From assembly GCA_902616725.1 (NCBI GenBank), contig CACMTZ010000003.1:62001-126000 (forward strand): a stretch of DNA of 64,000 nucleotides, read 5' to 3'. The stretch's first letter is position 1, and each line of letters starts with the position of its first letter. The DNA is from an uncultured Pelagibacteraceae bacterium. GTDB taxonomy: Bacteria; Pseudomonadota; Alphaproteobacteria; Pelagibacterales; Pelagibacteraceae. The position numbers and the translations under genes were made by a program. Positions 46,350-55,102 of the stretch are shown here, one piece after another. Under the pieces are notes generated by a model. It was not told the DNA's origin. It saw only the letters and a program-made list of their open reading frames with translations, and did no database searches.

Positions 46350-47312
46350 ATGAAAATACTAGCTGTCCAAAATAGAATGGGTATTGGTGATACAGTAATC
46401 TTTTTACCCTTTATTAAGGCAATATCAAAAAAATACAATTCACCAGTAAGTCTCTTGGTAAGAGAAAATTCGAAAGCGACAGAGTTCTTACATCAAACTA
46501 ATTACATTAATAAAATTCTTATCTTAGAAAGAGATAAAAAATTAAGTAATAAACATGGTGGTTTTTTTGGAACTTTAAATTTAATGAAAGAATTAAAAAA
46601 ACAAAGTTTTGATAAAATTTTCATTTTTAATTCTTCTCTTAGATTTAATATAATAGCAAAATTATCAGGAATAGCCGAAATTTATCAGTATCCATTATTT
46701 AGTAAAACTGACCAGCACATTATCAATACGCCAAAAAAATTTTTAAAAGATAAAATAAATATTAAAGAAATTGAAGATCCTGAAATACATATTGATGATG
46801 AAACTATTTCAAAATCAGTTGAAAAATTTAACATTGATAGAAATAAAATTAATATACTCTTAGGAATTGGTGGCTCAGGCCCAACGAAAAGAGTTCCCTC
46901 AAGAATATTTATTAATTTTATGGAAAAAATTTCAAAAATTAAAAAATGTAAGTTTTATCTTGCCACCGGTAAAAATAGTGATGAGCAAATTATTCTTAAT
47001 GAAATACTTCAGTCTAAATTTAAAGACGCATGTTTACCTTTAGATGATTTATCGATTAAAGAAATTTTGCCGATCATAAAAAACTGTAATCTGTCTATTT
47101 GTAATGACTCAAGTTTTAGTCACTTATCTGCGGCATTGGGGACTAAAACGATAACTTTGATGGTTGATACTCCAATTATTTACGGAAATTATAATACTAA
47201 AATGTTCCCTGTAATTCCAGATGGTGAGGAAACTGTCAAGCATCATACTTCTGGAAAAGATAGAATAAATCCACAGAAAATATTTGATAAAGCTTTAGAG
47301 ATTCTAAATTAA
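46350..47312 (+). CDS. Glycosyltransferase family 9 (heptosyltransferase-like)
   Basis: GT-B glycosyltransferase. RMGIGDTVIFLPFIKAIS near the N-terminus, LLGIGGSGPTKRVP and CNDSSFSHLSAALGTKTITLM (ADP-sugar site) match family 9. 320 aa. It probably adds a sugar to the LPS core or a surface glycan. Convergent with the J-protein gene, with a four-base overlap. Confidence 0.85.
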   Translation: MKILAVQNRMGIGDTVIFLPFIKAISKKYNSPVSLLVRENSKATEFLHQTNYINKILILERDKKLSNKHGGFFGTLNLMKELKKQSFDKIFIFNSSLRFNIIAKLSGIAEIYQYPLFSKTDQHIINTPKKFLKDKINIKEIEDPEIHIDDETISKSVEKFNIDRNKINILLGIGGSGPTKRVPSRIFINFMEKISKIKKCKFYLATGKNSDEQIILNEILQSKFKDACLPLDDLSIKEILPIIKNCNLSICNDSSFSHLSAALGTKTITLMVDTPIIYGNYNTKMFPVIPDGEETVKHHTSGKDRINPQKIFDKALEILN

Positions 47313-47812
47313 GAAATATCGTTCAAAACTATATCTTTTGCTTCGTTTACTATTGAGGACAATCTAGCTGTCTCTGGTGAAATATCCGGATGGATTTTTT
47401 TTTGTATTTTAACATAAGCTTTATTTACATCTTCTTTTGTAATTTTTTTATTCACATCTAAATTTAATATTTTATATGCTTCAGTTACTGAAATTGAAGA
47501 TGAGTTATTTAGATTCGATTGATTAAAGGAAAATCTTCCTGATCTTCTCAATGTTTGAATTAATCTATAAAGCGATATTAATTGAAAAATAGATAGACCT
47601 TTTAATTTTAATAATGCAAGACTAGCTAATGTAAAAGGCAACGTTAATAAAAAACGCCCACCGATTGCAAATAAAATTGCTAATACAATAAATCCAAGTA
47701 TTAATAAAATCCTTAGACCTTTTGATATTTTTTTTGAGGAAATCTTAGTTATAAATTTCAATAGAAAGTATAAAATAGTCAAAATGACTAATGTATAAAT
47801 TATGATATTCAT
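47309..47812 (-). CDS. Membrane-anchored J-domain protein
   Basis: 167 aa. The N-terminal half has a helix at about residues 3-20 and another at about 35-60. The C-terminal 65 residues form a J domain (VTEAYKILNLDVNKKITKEDVNKAYVKI) with the HPD motif in KKIHPDIS that stimulates DnaK. The layout resembles the TIM14/DjlC-type bacterial proteins. It may recruit DnaK to the inner membrane. Confidence 0.85.
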   Translation of the reverse strand: MNIIIYTLVILTILYFLLKFITKISSKKISKGLRILLILGFIVLAILFAIGGRFLLTLPFTLASLALLKLKGLSIFQLISLYRLIQTLRRSGRFSFNQSNLNNSSSISVTEAYKILNLDVNKKITKEDVNKAYVKIQKKIHPDISPETARLSSIVNEAKDIVLNDIS

Positions 47813-47828
47813 ATAGTTCTTCTTTTTT

Positions 47829-49904
47829 ATGAAGGTACCACAACTTAGAAAAAAACTGGAAATAAAATCTTGTCACAACACGAGTTGGGAAGATAATTAC
47901 AGCTGGATACATCAAAAAGATATTCTTGAAGTCTTAAAAGACAAAAATAAATTAAATCCAGAAGTAAAAAAATACTTAATTGAAGAAAACAATCATACTG
48001 ACTATCATCTTAAAGATACTAAAAACTTACAGAAAAAACTCTTTGATGAAATAAAGGGAAGAATAAAATTAGATGATGAGTCTCTTCCTTTTAGAGATCA
48101 CACTTATGATTATTGGACAAAAACCACAACCGAAGGAAATTATTCTATTAAACTCCGTAAAAAAATTAATACAGATAATGTTGAAGAAATTTGGAACGGA
48201 GATAAAGAAAAAGAAAAATTAGGCGTTGAATATTTTGGAGTGGGAGATTTAGAAGTAAGCCATAACGATAAGCTACTTGCATATTCTTTGGATACCAAAG
48301 GATCAGAGTATTACAAAATCTTCATAAGAGATATTTCAACAAATAAGTTGGTCACAAAAGAAATAACGGATACATCTGGCAGTATTACTTTTAGTCTAGA
48401 CGATAAATATATTTTTTACTCAAAATTAGATGAAAATCATCGTGCCCGAAAAATATATAGACATAAAATTGGAGACCATTTAAGTGAGGATTATTTGGTT
48501 TTTGAGGAAAAAAGTGAAGCTTTTACAGTTGGAATAAGCTTAACCTCTGATGAAAAATATTATCTAATAACAACTTCTGATCACAACACATCAGAGCAAT
48601 ACTACTTTGGCGTTGATGAAATAACTCCAAAACCAAAATTAATCATTAGAAGACAAAGAGGAATTTTATACTCTATAAATTCTTGGGCTAACAATTTTTA
48701 CAATCATACAAATAATGATGCTGAAGATTTTAAGATTGATATCTCTTCAAGCTTAGAGAACCAAAATTGGAAATCTTTTGTACCTTCAAAAAATGAGGTT
48801 TTAATTGGTGGTTGTGTGTTTTTAAAAAATTGGATAATTCGATCAGAAACATCTGATGCATTAGATAAGTTATTCATAAGAAATATATCAACAAATTTTG
48901 AGGAAGAATTAATTTTTTCAGATGAAAAAGTATACGTACCAAATATTTCTCTTAAACAAAAAGATCGAAAAACAGACGAAATTTACCTTGGATATTCATC
49001 GCCGAAAACTCCTTCAAGAGTTTATTCATATAATCTTTCAGATAAATCTAAAAAATTAGTAAAAGAACAAGAAATTCCATCAGGCCATAATTCAGAAGAT
49101 TATATTGTAGAGAGAGTTGAATATAAATCTCATGATGGAAGAATGGTTCCTTTAACAATAACAAGACATAAGAAAACTAAGATTGATGGAACTGCAAATG
49201 TCTTATTGTACGGTTATGGTTCATACGGAAATTCAATGAGCCCTAGTTTTTCATCTACACGTTTGAGTTTGATCAACAGAGATATCATCTGGGCTACAGC
49301 CCATATTAGAGGTGGAATGGAAAAAGGTATGAAATGGTGGAAAGAAGGAAAATTAACAAACAAAAAAAATACTTTTGAGGATTACATTTATGCGGCTAAA
49401 TATTTAATTGAAAAGAAATACTCTTCAGCTGGTAAGATCATTGGTATGGGTGGATCTGCAGGTGGATTATTAATGGGAGCAGTGGTAAACCAATCTCCAA
49501 AATTATTTTTAGGGATTATAATGGCGGTTCCATTTGTTGACTCTTTAACTACTAACCTTGATCACTCTCTGCCATTAACAGTTGGTGAATTTGATGAGTT
49601 TGGTAATGCCAAAGATAATAAAGATCACTTTGATTATATATTTTCTTATGCTCCTTATAATAATATAAAAAAAATGGACTACCCTCATATGTTAATTACC
49701 ACTAGTTTAAGTGACAATAGAGTATTGTTTGATGAGCCTGCTAAATTTACTGCCAAGCTAAGAGACTTAAAAACAGATAATAATTTATTACTTTTAAAAA
49801 CAGAAATGGATGCAGGTCATGGTGGAAAATCAGGTAGAGATGGCGCTATAGAAGAAATAGCTTTAGACTATGCTTTTGCACTAAAAATTTCAAAAAAAAT
49901 TTAA
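47829..49904 (+). CDS. ptrB: Prolyl oligopeptidase family serine peptidase (protease II-like)
   Basis: S9A peptidase with an N-terminal beta-propeller (residues about 70-410) and a C-terminal alpha/beta-hydrolase domain. The catalytic triad is visible: Ser (about 541) in GMGGSAGGLLMG, Asp (about 629) in TSLSDNRVL and His (about 664) in MDAGHGGKSG. No signal peptide, so cytoplasmic. 691 aa is normal. Expected to cut short peptides after basic or prolyl residues. Next is hsp20, 96 bp downstream. Confidence 0.92.
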   Translation: MKVPQLRKKLEIKSCHNTSWEDNYSWIHQKDILEVLKDKNKLNPEVKKYLIEENNHTDYHLKDTKNLQKKLFDEIKGRIKLDDESLPFRDHTYDYWTKTTTEGNYSIKLRKKINTDNVEEIWNGDKEKEKLGVEYFGVGDLEVSHNDKLLAYSLDTKGSEYYKIFIRDISTNKLVTKEITDTSGSITFSLDDKYIFYSKLDENHRARKIYRHKIGDHLSEDYLVFEEKSEAFTVGISLTSDEKYYLITTSDHNTSEQYYFGVDEITPKPKLIIRRQRGILYSINSWANNFYNHTNNDAEDFKIDISSSLENQNWKSFVPSKNEVLIGGCVFLKNWIIRSETSDALDKLFIRNISTNFEEELIFSDEKVYVPNISLKQKDRKTDEIYLGYSSPKTPSRVYSYNLSDKSKKLVKEQEIPSGHNSEDYIVERVEYKSHDGRMVPLTITRHKKTKIDGTANVLLYGYGSYGNSMSPSFSSTRLSLINRDIIWATAHIRGGMEKGMKWWKEGKLTNKKNTFEDYIYAAKYLIEKKYSSAGKIIGMGGSAGGLLMGAVVNQSPKLFLGIIMAVPFVDSLTTNLDHSLPLTVGEFDEFGNAKDNKDHFDYIFSYAPYNNIKKMDYPHMLITTSLSDNRVLFDEPAKFTAKLRDLKTDNNLLLLKTEMDAGHGGKSGRDGAIEEIALDYAFALKISKKI

Positions 49905-49913
49905 TTTCTCAAT

Positions 49914-49941
49914 CTTGAAAAAACTTAAATCGTTCCTACAT
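49914..49941 (+). promoter_or_regulatory. RpoH-type heat-shock promoter of hsp20
   Basis: CTTGAAA (49914-49920), 14-base spacer, CCTACAT (49935-49941). Boxes and spacer match those before groES. A short inverted repeat (CCTAC 49935-49939 with GTAGG 49949-49953) overlaps the -10 box. The likely transcript start is about 50 bases before the ATG. Confidence 0.65.
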
Positions 49942-49978
49942 AACTTGCGTAGGTCGCCTAATGGGGCTTATAAATAAA

Positions 49979-49996
49979 CTTGCTTAACAAAGGAGG
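49979..49996 (+). promoter_or_regulatory. ROSE-like RNA thermometer hairpin at hsp20 start
   Basis: CTTGCTT (49979-49985) can pair with AAGGAGG (49990-49996) around an AACA loop, hiding the complete Shine-Dalgarno. The stem has one internal G-G mismatch (49982 with 49993), the hallmark of the ROSE UUGCU element that controls small heat-shock genes in alpha- and gammaproteobacteria. A second small hairpin (TAGG-TCG-CCTA, 49950-49960) lies upstream. Temperature control is inferred. Confidence 0.6.
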
Positions 49997-50000
49997 ATAT

Positions 50001-50447
50001 ATGACAAGTAAGGATCTATCTATATTTAACTCATTAAGACCATTCTCGATTGGGTTCGACGATATGTTTGATCAATTTGAGAATATGTTGGGAAATGGTG
50101 CAATGACAATGCAATCCAATTACCCACCATACAACATCAGAAAGACTGGTAAAGATAACTACGCTATTGAAGTTGCTTTAGCAGGTTTCAACAAAAAAGA
50201 TGTTGAGGTTGAGTTCGAAGATAATTTATTAACTGTAAGAACAAAACAAGTTGATAAATCTGAAGATAAAAATGCTGATGGAGAGATCATTCATAAGGGA
50301 ATATCTCAAAGACAATTTGCTAGATCATTTACAATTGCTGATGACGTTAAAGTAAATGGTGCCGAGCTCAAAGATGGTCTTTTAACAATATCTTGCGAAA
50401 GAATTGTACCAGAGCATAAGAAGAAAAAACTAATCGAAATTAGATAA
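50001..50447 (+). CDS. Small heat-shock protein, Hsp20 family
   Basis: Holdase chaperone that binds denatured proteins. The alpha-crystallin domain spans about residues 35-135, with YNIRKTGKDNYAIEVALAGFNKKDVEVEFEDNLLTV and the C-terminal GLLTISCERIVPE; an I-x-I-type tail motif (KLIEIR) follows. The start is ATG 50001, five bases after a perfect AGGAGG; the frame extends to a TTG at 49980 but that lies in the leader. 148 aa, IbpA-like. A heat-shock promoter and ROSE-like hairpin precede it. Confidence 0.95.
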   Translation: MTSKDLSIFNSLRPFSIGFDDMFDQFENMLGNGAMTMQSNYPPYNIRKTGKDNYAIEVALAGFNKKDVEVEFEDNLLTVRTKQVDKSEDKNADGEIIHKGISQRQFARSFTIADDVKVNGAELKDGLLTISCERIVPEHKKKKLIEIR

Positions 50448-50459
50448 GTTAAAGCCTTG

Positions 50460-50484
50460 CTTGCGGGGCAACTAGCTCCGCAAG
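50460..50484 (+). terminator. Hairpin after hsp20
   Basis: CTTGCGGGGC pairs with GCTCCGCAAG around AACTA, a 10-pair stem with one G-T pair. There is no T-run after it on either strand, so termination would be weak or Rho-assisted. It lies between hsp20 and the convergent lipoprotein gene. Confidence 0.5.
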
Positions 50485-50488
50485 TAAA

Positions 50489-50800
50489 CTAAAAACATCC
50501 TTTTGATGAAAATCCAATTACCACTGAGTTAGTGTCTACCTCAAATTTTCTTTCACAAGAAATACCATATTTTTTTGTTTTATATACAAGAACTTGATTT
50601 CCTTTTTCGTTCTTAAAGTCTTCATCAGGATTTCCTAGATCAATTTTAAGTTCACTGGATAATTGACCTATGTATTTACCCAATCTTTTATTTTCTTGCT
50701 CAACAATTTTGTCAGTTTTTTCTTGTACGGTCTGGCACGCAGTGACCATTAAGAAGAAACTAAGTAACAACACGATTAATTTAAAATTTCTCATTTTCAT
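50489..50800 (-). CDS. Small putative lipoprotein, unknown
   Basis: 103 aa with a lipoprotein signal peptide and lipobox VTAC (Cys about 22). The mature part is polar and helical at first (QEKTDKIVEQENKRLGKYI) and then a short beta-like region with KTKKYGISCERKFEVD and a C-terminal KGCF; the two further cysteines could form a disulfide. Not recognised. Starts at ATG 50800 or at the second ATG, 50794. Confidence 0.65.
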   Translation of the reverse strand: MKMRNFKLIVLLLSFFLMVTACQTVQEKTDKIVEQENKRLGKYIGQLSSELKIDLGNPDEDFKNEKGNQVLVYKTKKYGISCERKFEVDTNSVVIGFSSKGCF

Positions 50801-50918
50801 ATTCTAGCTTCTAAATATGACCAAAATATAAACTTCTTAGTTGAATTATGTTGATAAAATTAGATTTGGCTAAGTATTTGTCAAAAGAATCATCTATTTA
50901 GTCAGGATAGGAGGAATA

Positions 50919-52229
50919 ATGTTAGACAAATATTTTGAGTACAAAAAACACAAGACAGATTTTAAAACAGAAGTAATAGCCGGAACTACTACTTTTTTAA
51001 CCATGGCTTATATCATGTTTTTAAATCCGTTTATTTTATCAGGTGAATTTGCTGGGCCCGAAAAAGGTTTCTTTGATTTCGGCGCAGTTTACACTGCAAC
51101 TATTCTAGCAACTGCCCTAGCTTGTTTCATAATGGCATTTCATGGAAAAACTTGGCCGATTGGTCTTGCGCCAGGAATGGGGATTAATGCTTTTGTAGCT
51201 TTTGGAGTTTGTGCAGGTATGGGATATACACCGCAACAAGCTTTAGGTGCTGTATTAGTTGCTGGTGTATTATTTTTAATTATATCATTAACACCAATAA
51301 GAGCGTGGCTTATCAACTCTATCCCTAAGAGTTTAAAGTTAGGAATTGGCGCAGGAATTGGTTTGTTCTTAGCAATTATCGGTCTTCAGATAATGGAAGT
51401 AGTTGTCGATAATCCTGTAACATTAGTACAGCTTGGAAATTTAAGTGATCCACTTGTTTTATTAGGATGCGCGACTTTTATTGCAATAATTGTTTTAGAT
51501 AAAATGAATGTTAAAGGTAATATCATTATTGGTATTTTAGTATTTAGTATAATTGCTTGGGCTACAGGTCTTGCAAAGTTTAATGGTATCGCAAGTGCTC
51601 CACCTTCAATGACTTATCTTTTTGAATTTGATTTATCTGCAGCTATGACAGCTGGAATGTCTACAGTCATATTTACTTTATTGTTTGTAGACTTTTTTGA
51701 TACTGCAGGAACTTTAACTTCAGTTGCCAATGTAGCTGGAAAAGTGGGCAAAGATGGAAAAGTTAAAGACATCAATAAAGCAATGTTATCAGACAGCGTA
51801 AGTACTGTTGCGGGGGCTGTAATGGGAACCACAACGGTAACTAGTTACGTTGAATCTGGGGCTGGGGTAAAAGCTGGTGGAAAGACTGGCATGACCTCTT
51901 TGGTAATTGGTATATTATTTTTAGCATGTATATTTTTTGCGCCCTTAGCAACTAGTTTGCCAAAACAAATTGATGGTGCTGCTTTACTTTTTGTTTCAGT
52001 TCTATTTATAAGAAATATTACTGATATAGAGTGGAACGATGTTTCAGAGTCTGCTCCAGCAATTCTTGCAATGATCGCTATGCCTTTAACTTATAGTATA
52101 AGCAATGGTATTGCTCTAGCTTTCGTATCATATGCTTTAATCAAGATATTCACTGGTAAATTTGCAACTACTTCACCAGCTATTTGGGTAATAGCAATTT
52201 TGAGTGTTGTAAGTTTTGCAGTTGCTTAA
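50919..52229 (+). CDS. NCS2 family purine permease (AzgA-type)
   Basis: Membrane transporter with about 13 helices for guanine, hypoxanthine or adenine. KTEVIAGTTTFLTMAYIMFLNP, the GLAPGMGINAFVAF substrate helix, DFFDTAGTLT and TVTSYVESGAGVKAGGKTG are typical of the AzgA/GhxP branch. 436 aa. AGGAGG is at 50909-50914. A phosphoribosyltransferase that could trap the imported purine lies convergently next door. The 118-bp leader shows no purine riboswitch signature I could recognise. Confidence 0.92.
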   Translation: MLDKYFEYKKHKTDFKTEVIAGTTTFLTMAYIMFLNPFILSGEFAGPEKGFFDFGAVYTATILATALACFIMAFHGKTWPIGLAPGMGINAFVAFGVCAGMGYTPQQALGAVLVAGVLFLIISLTPIRAWLINSIPKSLKLGIGAGIGLFLAIIGLQIMEVVVDNPVTLVQLGNLSDPLVLLGCATFIAIIVLDKMNVKGNIIIGILVFSIIAWATGLAKFNGIASAPPSMTYLFEFDLSAAMTAGMSTVIFTLLFVDFFDTAGTLTSVANVAGKVGKDGKVKDINKAMLSDSVSTVAGAVMGTTTVTSYVESGAGVKAGGKTGMTSLVIGILFLACIFFAPLATSLPKQIDGAALLFVSVLFIRNITDIEWNDVSESAPAILAMIAMPLTYSISNGIALAFVSYALIKIFTGKFATTSPAIWVIAILSVVSFAVA

Positions 52230-52240
52230 ATATTAATTGA

Positions 52241-52273
52241 ACAGGGCTAGTATAAACTAGCCCTGTTTATTTT
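52241..52273 (+). terminator. Intrinsic terminator between permease and phosphoribosyltransferase
   Basis: ACAGGGCTAG pairs with CTAGCCCTGT (10 bp, loop TATAAA), followed by a T-rich run. The right arm holds the stop codon (TAG, 52257-52259 on the minus strand) and last codons of the convergent phosphoribosyltransferase, so the same bases code and terminate. Confidence 0.9.
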
Positions 52274-52799
52274 TTTTCACAATCTCCTCAATAGACAATT
52301 CTTCATAATGTTCTGTAGGTTGAACAATCCACGGATCTGAGTCTAATCTGATAGGACAAAAATCAGGTTCGAAAGTTGACGATTTCTTTTTCCATAAACA
52401 AGCAGTTTTTACTTCTTTTATATAATCTTTAGTTGGGCCATAATTTTTTAACCACTCAATGCTTTTATTAAGCGTTAAACCGGTATCGGAGAGATCATCT
52501 ATTAGAAGAACCTTATTAAAATCTTTGTTATTTGCCAAAGAACTTATTTCTCTTGCAAACATCAATTGGCCCTGTTGATCCTCTAAACCTTTACCTGAAT
52601 AACTTTGAATAACAATATATGCGATTGGTAATTTCAAAATTCTTGATAAAATATCAATAATAGGAGCTGCCCCTCTCATAATACCAACTAATACAGTTGG
52701 TTTATATTTTTCATGAATTTGTATTGCTAACTTTTCAACAATTTGAGTATATTCATCAAAACTGATAATTAATTTCTCTGCCATGAAATTTATTATCAT
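52257..52799 (-). CDS. Xanthine/hypoxanthine phosphoribosyltransferase-like
   Basis: Purine salvage enzyme of the type I phosphoribosyltransferase fold. The PRPP motif is VLLIDDLSDTGLTLNKS and the early VGIMRGAAPIIDIL loop is clear; the C-terminal DPWIVQPTEHYEELS fits the Gpt-like group. 180 aa; the start may instead be the ATG at 52784. Convergent with the NCS2 permease. Exact base specificity is uncertain. Confidence 0.85.
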   Translation of the reverse strand: MIINFMAEKLIISFDEYTQIVEKLAIQIHEKYKPTVLVGIMRGAAPIIDILSRILKLPIAYIVIQSYSGKGLEDQQGQLMFAREISSLANNKDFNKVLLIDDLSDTGLTLNKSIEWLKNYGPTKDYIKEVKTACLWKKKSSTFEPDFCPIRLDSDPWIVQPTEHYEELSIEEIVKKNKQG

Positions 52800-52827
52800 A
52801 ATTAAAAATAATTAAAAAGGAGAAATC

Positions 52828-53124
52828 ATGAAGGCTTATTGGATAAGTTTGTATACTAAAGTTAATGACCAAGAAAATTTAAAAAAGTATGCAGAGACAG
52901 TAACTCCAATTATTAAAAGTTATGGTGGTTTACCTTTGGTTAGAGGTGGCAAACATACAACTTTCGATGGTGATGATTTTTTAAGAACTGTGGTTTGGGA
53001 ATTTCCAAATTACGAGCAAGCTTTAAAATGTCATCAATCTAAAGAATATCAGGCTGGTTGGGATTTAGCCAAAAAGACCACTATAAGACACATGCAAATC
53101 GTTGAGGGATTTAGTACTGAATAG
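52828..53124 (+). CDS. DUF1330 family protein
   Basis: 98 aa, dimeric ferredoxin-like fold. AYWISLYTKVNDQENLKKYAETV and LRTVVWEFPNYEQALKCHQSKEYQ match DUF1330. Function unknown. AAGGAG lies just upstream of the ATG. It overlaps the convergent alkA gene by 14 bp. Confidence 0.9.
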   Translation: MKAYWISLYTKVNDQENLKKYAETVTPIIKSYGGLPLVRGGKHTTFDGDDFLRTVVWEFPNYEQALKCHQSKEYQAGWDLAKKTTIRHMQIVEGFSTE

Positions 53125-53746
53125 GCTCAGGATCTATACTTCTCCACAAATACCATGTAGCTACTGAGCAATAAGGTGAAAATCTTTTTTGAAGTAAAGA
53201 CACAAATTTTTCCGGTGGAAAATATTTTTTATTATAATTTTTAGAAATCGCTCTCAAAAGCCCAATATCTTGTATAGGCCAAATGTCAGATCTATTATAA
53301 GTAAAAAGTAAAATCATTTCAGCCGACCATCTACCTATTTGTCTTAAATTAGATAAATAAACTATAGCTTCCTCATCACTCATATTCTTTATTAATTTAG
53401 GATTAAAGGATTTATTAATGATTTGTTTTGCTAAACTTTTTATTCCTAAGACTTTTTGCCTACTTAATCCACAATTTCTTAGTTGTGTTGAGGTCAATTT
53501 AGATACAGTTTTTGGATTAATTTTATTTTTACATTTTTTCTTAAATTTTAAAAAAACTGAATTTGCTGCAGCAACACTTATTTGCTGACCAATAATACTT
53601 TTGCATAATGAAAAAAAAATATCCTTTCTTGAGGTAAGAATTGTTTCATTGGGACTTCGATAATTTTTAATTAATCTTGACATTATTTTGTCCCTTTTGG
53701 ATAAATATCTTTTAGCTTTATTCCAATATTTTGGAACTTTAGTCAT
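53111..53746 (-). CDS. alkA: DNA-3-methyladenine glycosylase II (HhH-GPD)
   Basis: Base-excision glycosylase for alkylated purines. The helix-hairpin-helix region LSNLRQIGRWSAEMILLFTYNRSDIWPIQDIGL contains the catalytic Asp (PIQDIG). IIGQQISVAAANSVFLKF is the family start motif. 211 aa is the short form without the N-terminal TBP-like domain. Its start is eight bases inside the DMT transporter's end. Confidence 0.92.
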   Translation of the reverse strand: MTKVPKYWNKAKRYLSKRDKIMSRLIKNYRSPNETILTSRKDIFFSLCKSIIGQQISVAAANSVFLKFKKKCKNKINPKTVSKLTSTQLRNCGLSRQKVLGIKSLAKQIINKSFNPKLIKNMSDEEAIVYLSNLRQIGRWSAEMILLFTYNRSDIWPIQDIGLLRAISKNYNKKYFPPEKFVSLLQKRFSPYCSVATWYLWRSIDPEPIQY

Positions 53747-54623
53747 TGATTGTTTTAGAAGTGATTATTTTTTTATTGTAAATTTCTCTTCTAAAAATAA
53801 TTAATGTTGAAATAATTACCAAAGAGGCTCCAAGAAGAGTTTTGATTGTTGGAACCTCACCCCAAATGAAATATCCAAAAATTATTGCAAACAAAAGAGC
53901 TAAATATTTTAAAGGAGTTACCAAAGAAACCTCTGAATATTTATATGACTGACCTAACCACAGATTTGCAACACCTCCAAAAATGCCTACCAAAGATAAT
54001 AAAATAAAATCCTGTAAATTAGGCATAACCCATCCTTGTGGAATAGTTAAAAAACTCAGTAAGGTTATTGATAAGGAAAAATAGAATGAAATTAACCAAA
54101 CTGGTTCTGTGGTCGATAACTGTCTAATTGATATCGCTACATAAGATAGACCAAGACAAAATATTATGGGAAAAATATAATAAATGTTAAGTTCACTTAT
54201 CCCTGGTTCAGTGATTACTAATATTCCTATAAAACCAACTATAACAGCTAACCATCTATAAATTCCAACTTTTTCACTTAATAAAAAAATTGAAAATATA
54301 GTTGTAAAAATTGGAGCAGCAAAAGAAATACTTACCACAGTTGCGAGGGGTAATTTTCTTAGAGCAATAAAAATTGCTACTAAAGCAATTAAACCCGACA
54401 AGCACCTTAGGGCATGCAAGCCTGGTCTTTTGGTTTGATAAAAATTGTGAAGTCTATCTCTTGGTATAATGAAAAAATAAAATAGTATTCCAAAAAACCC
54501 TCTAAAAAATAAAACCTGTCCAATCGGATAATCGACTGACCACTTTACAATTATATCCATTAGTGAAAATGCACAAACAGACATAAACATGTACAAAAAT
54601 CCCAATTGATTTTTACTAAGCAT
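53739..54623 (-). CDS. EamA/DMT family transporter
   Basis: Ten predicted helices in two EamA repeats. The first repeat includes QVLFFRGFFGILFYF and the ends GVANLWLGQSYKYSEVSLVTPLKYLALLFAIIFGYFIWGE are typical. 294 aa. Substrate unknown; such transporters export amino acids or metabolites. It overlaps alkA by eight bp. Confidence 0.87.
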   Translation of the reverse strand: MLSKNQLGFLYMFMSVCAFSLMDIIVKWSVDYPIGQVLFFRGFFGILFYFFIIPRDRLHNFYQTKRPGLHALRCLSGLIALVAIFIALRKLPLATVVSISFAAPIFTTIFSIFLLSEKVGIYRWLAVIVGFIGILVITEPGISELNIYYIFPIIFCLGLSYVAISIRQLSTTEPVWLISFYFSLSITLLSFLTIPQGWVMPNLQDFILLSLVGIFGGVANLWLGQSYKYSEVSLVTPLKYLALLFAIIFGYFIWGEVPTIKTLLGASLVIISTLIIFRREIYNKKIITSKTIND

Positions 54624-54658
54624 ACGAATAATTTGTAAATTAATTTAAATCATAATCA

Positions 54659-55102
54659 ATGGAAATAGCAGTTTTAGCACTTGGATGTTTTTGGGGACCT
54701 GAAATCAAATTCAGCAAAATTAATGGTGTTATCAAAACTGAAGTTGGCTATTGCGGTGGTAATAGTTCACAAACCACCTATAAAGAAGTTTGTACAGGGA
54801 GTACAAATCATGCTGAAGTTGTTAAAATTGATTTTGATGAGAAAGTAATTACTTATGAAGAAATTTTAAAAATTTTTTTTGAAATTCATGACCCAACCAC
54901 ACTAAATTCTCAAGGACCAGATTTTGGTACACAATATAGAAGTGAAATCTTTTATTTAAATGACAATCAAAAAAAAATTGCAGAAGATGTTTTGGACCAG
55001 GTCAATAAAAAGTTATCAGGGAAAGTGGTAACAAAAATTTCCCTACTAAAAAACTATTGTATTGCTGAGGAATATCATCAAAAATATTTAGAAAAGAGAT
55101 AA
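54659..55102 (+). CDS. msrA: Peptide methionine sulfoxide reductase MsrA
   Basis: Repairs methionine-S-sulfoxide. The catalytic Cys is in LGCFWGPE (Cys10), with YCGGNSSQTTYKEVCTGSTNHAE and a resolving-type cysteine in NYCIAEEYHQKY. 147 aa. The start is immediate with no leader. Its stop overlaps the sseA start by one base. Confidence 0.95.
   Translation: MEIAVLALGCFWGPEIKFSKINGVIKTEVGYCGGNSSQTTYKEVCTGSTNHAEVVKIDFDEKVITYEEILKIFFEIHDPTTLNSQGPDFGTQYRSEIFYLNDNQKKIAEDVLDQVNKKLSGKVVTKISLLKNYCIAEEYHQKYLEKR

Noticed and set aside
50801..50918. Purine riboswitch before the NCS2 permease
   Set aside because: The leader lacks recognisable purine-riboswitch stems or junction bases; only an AGGAGG site could be supported.
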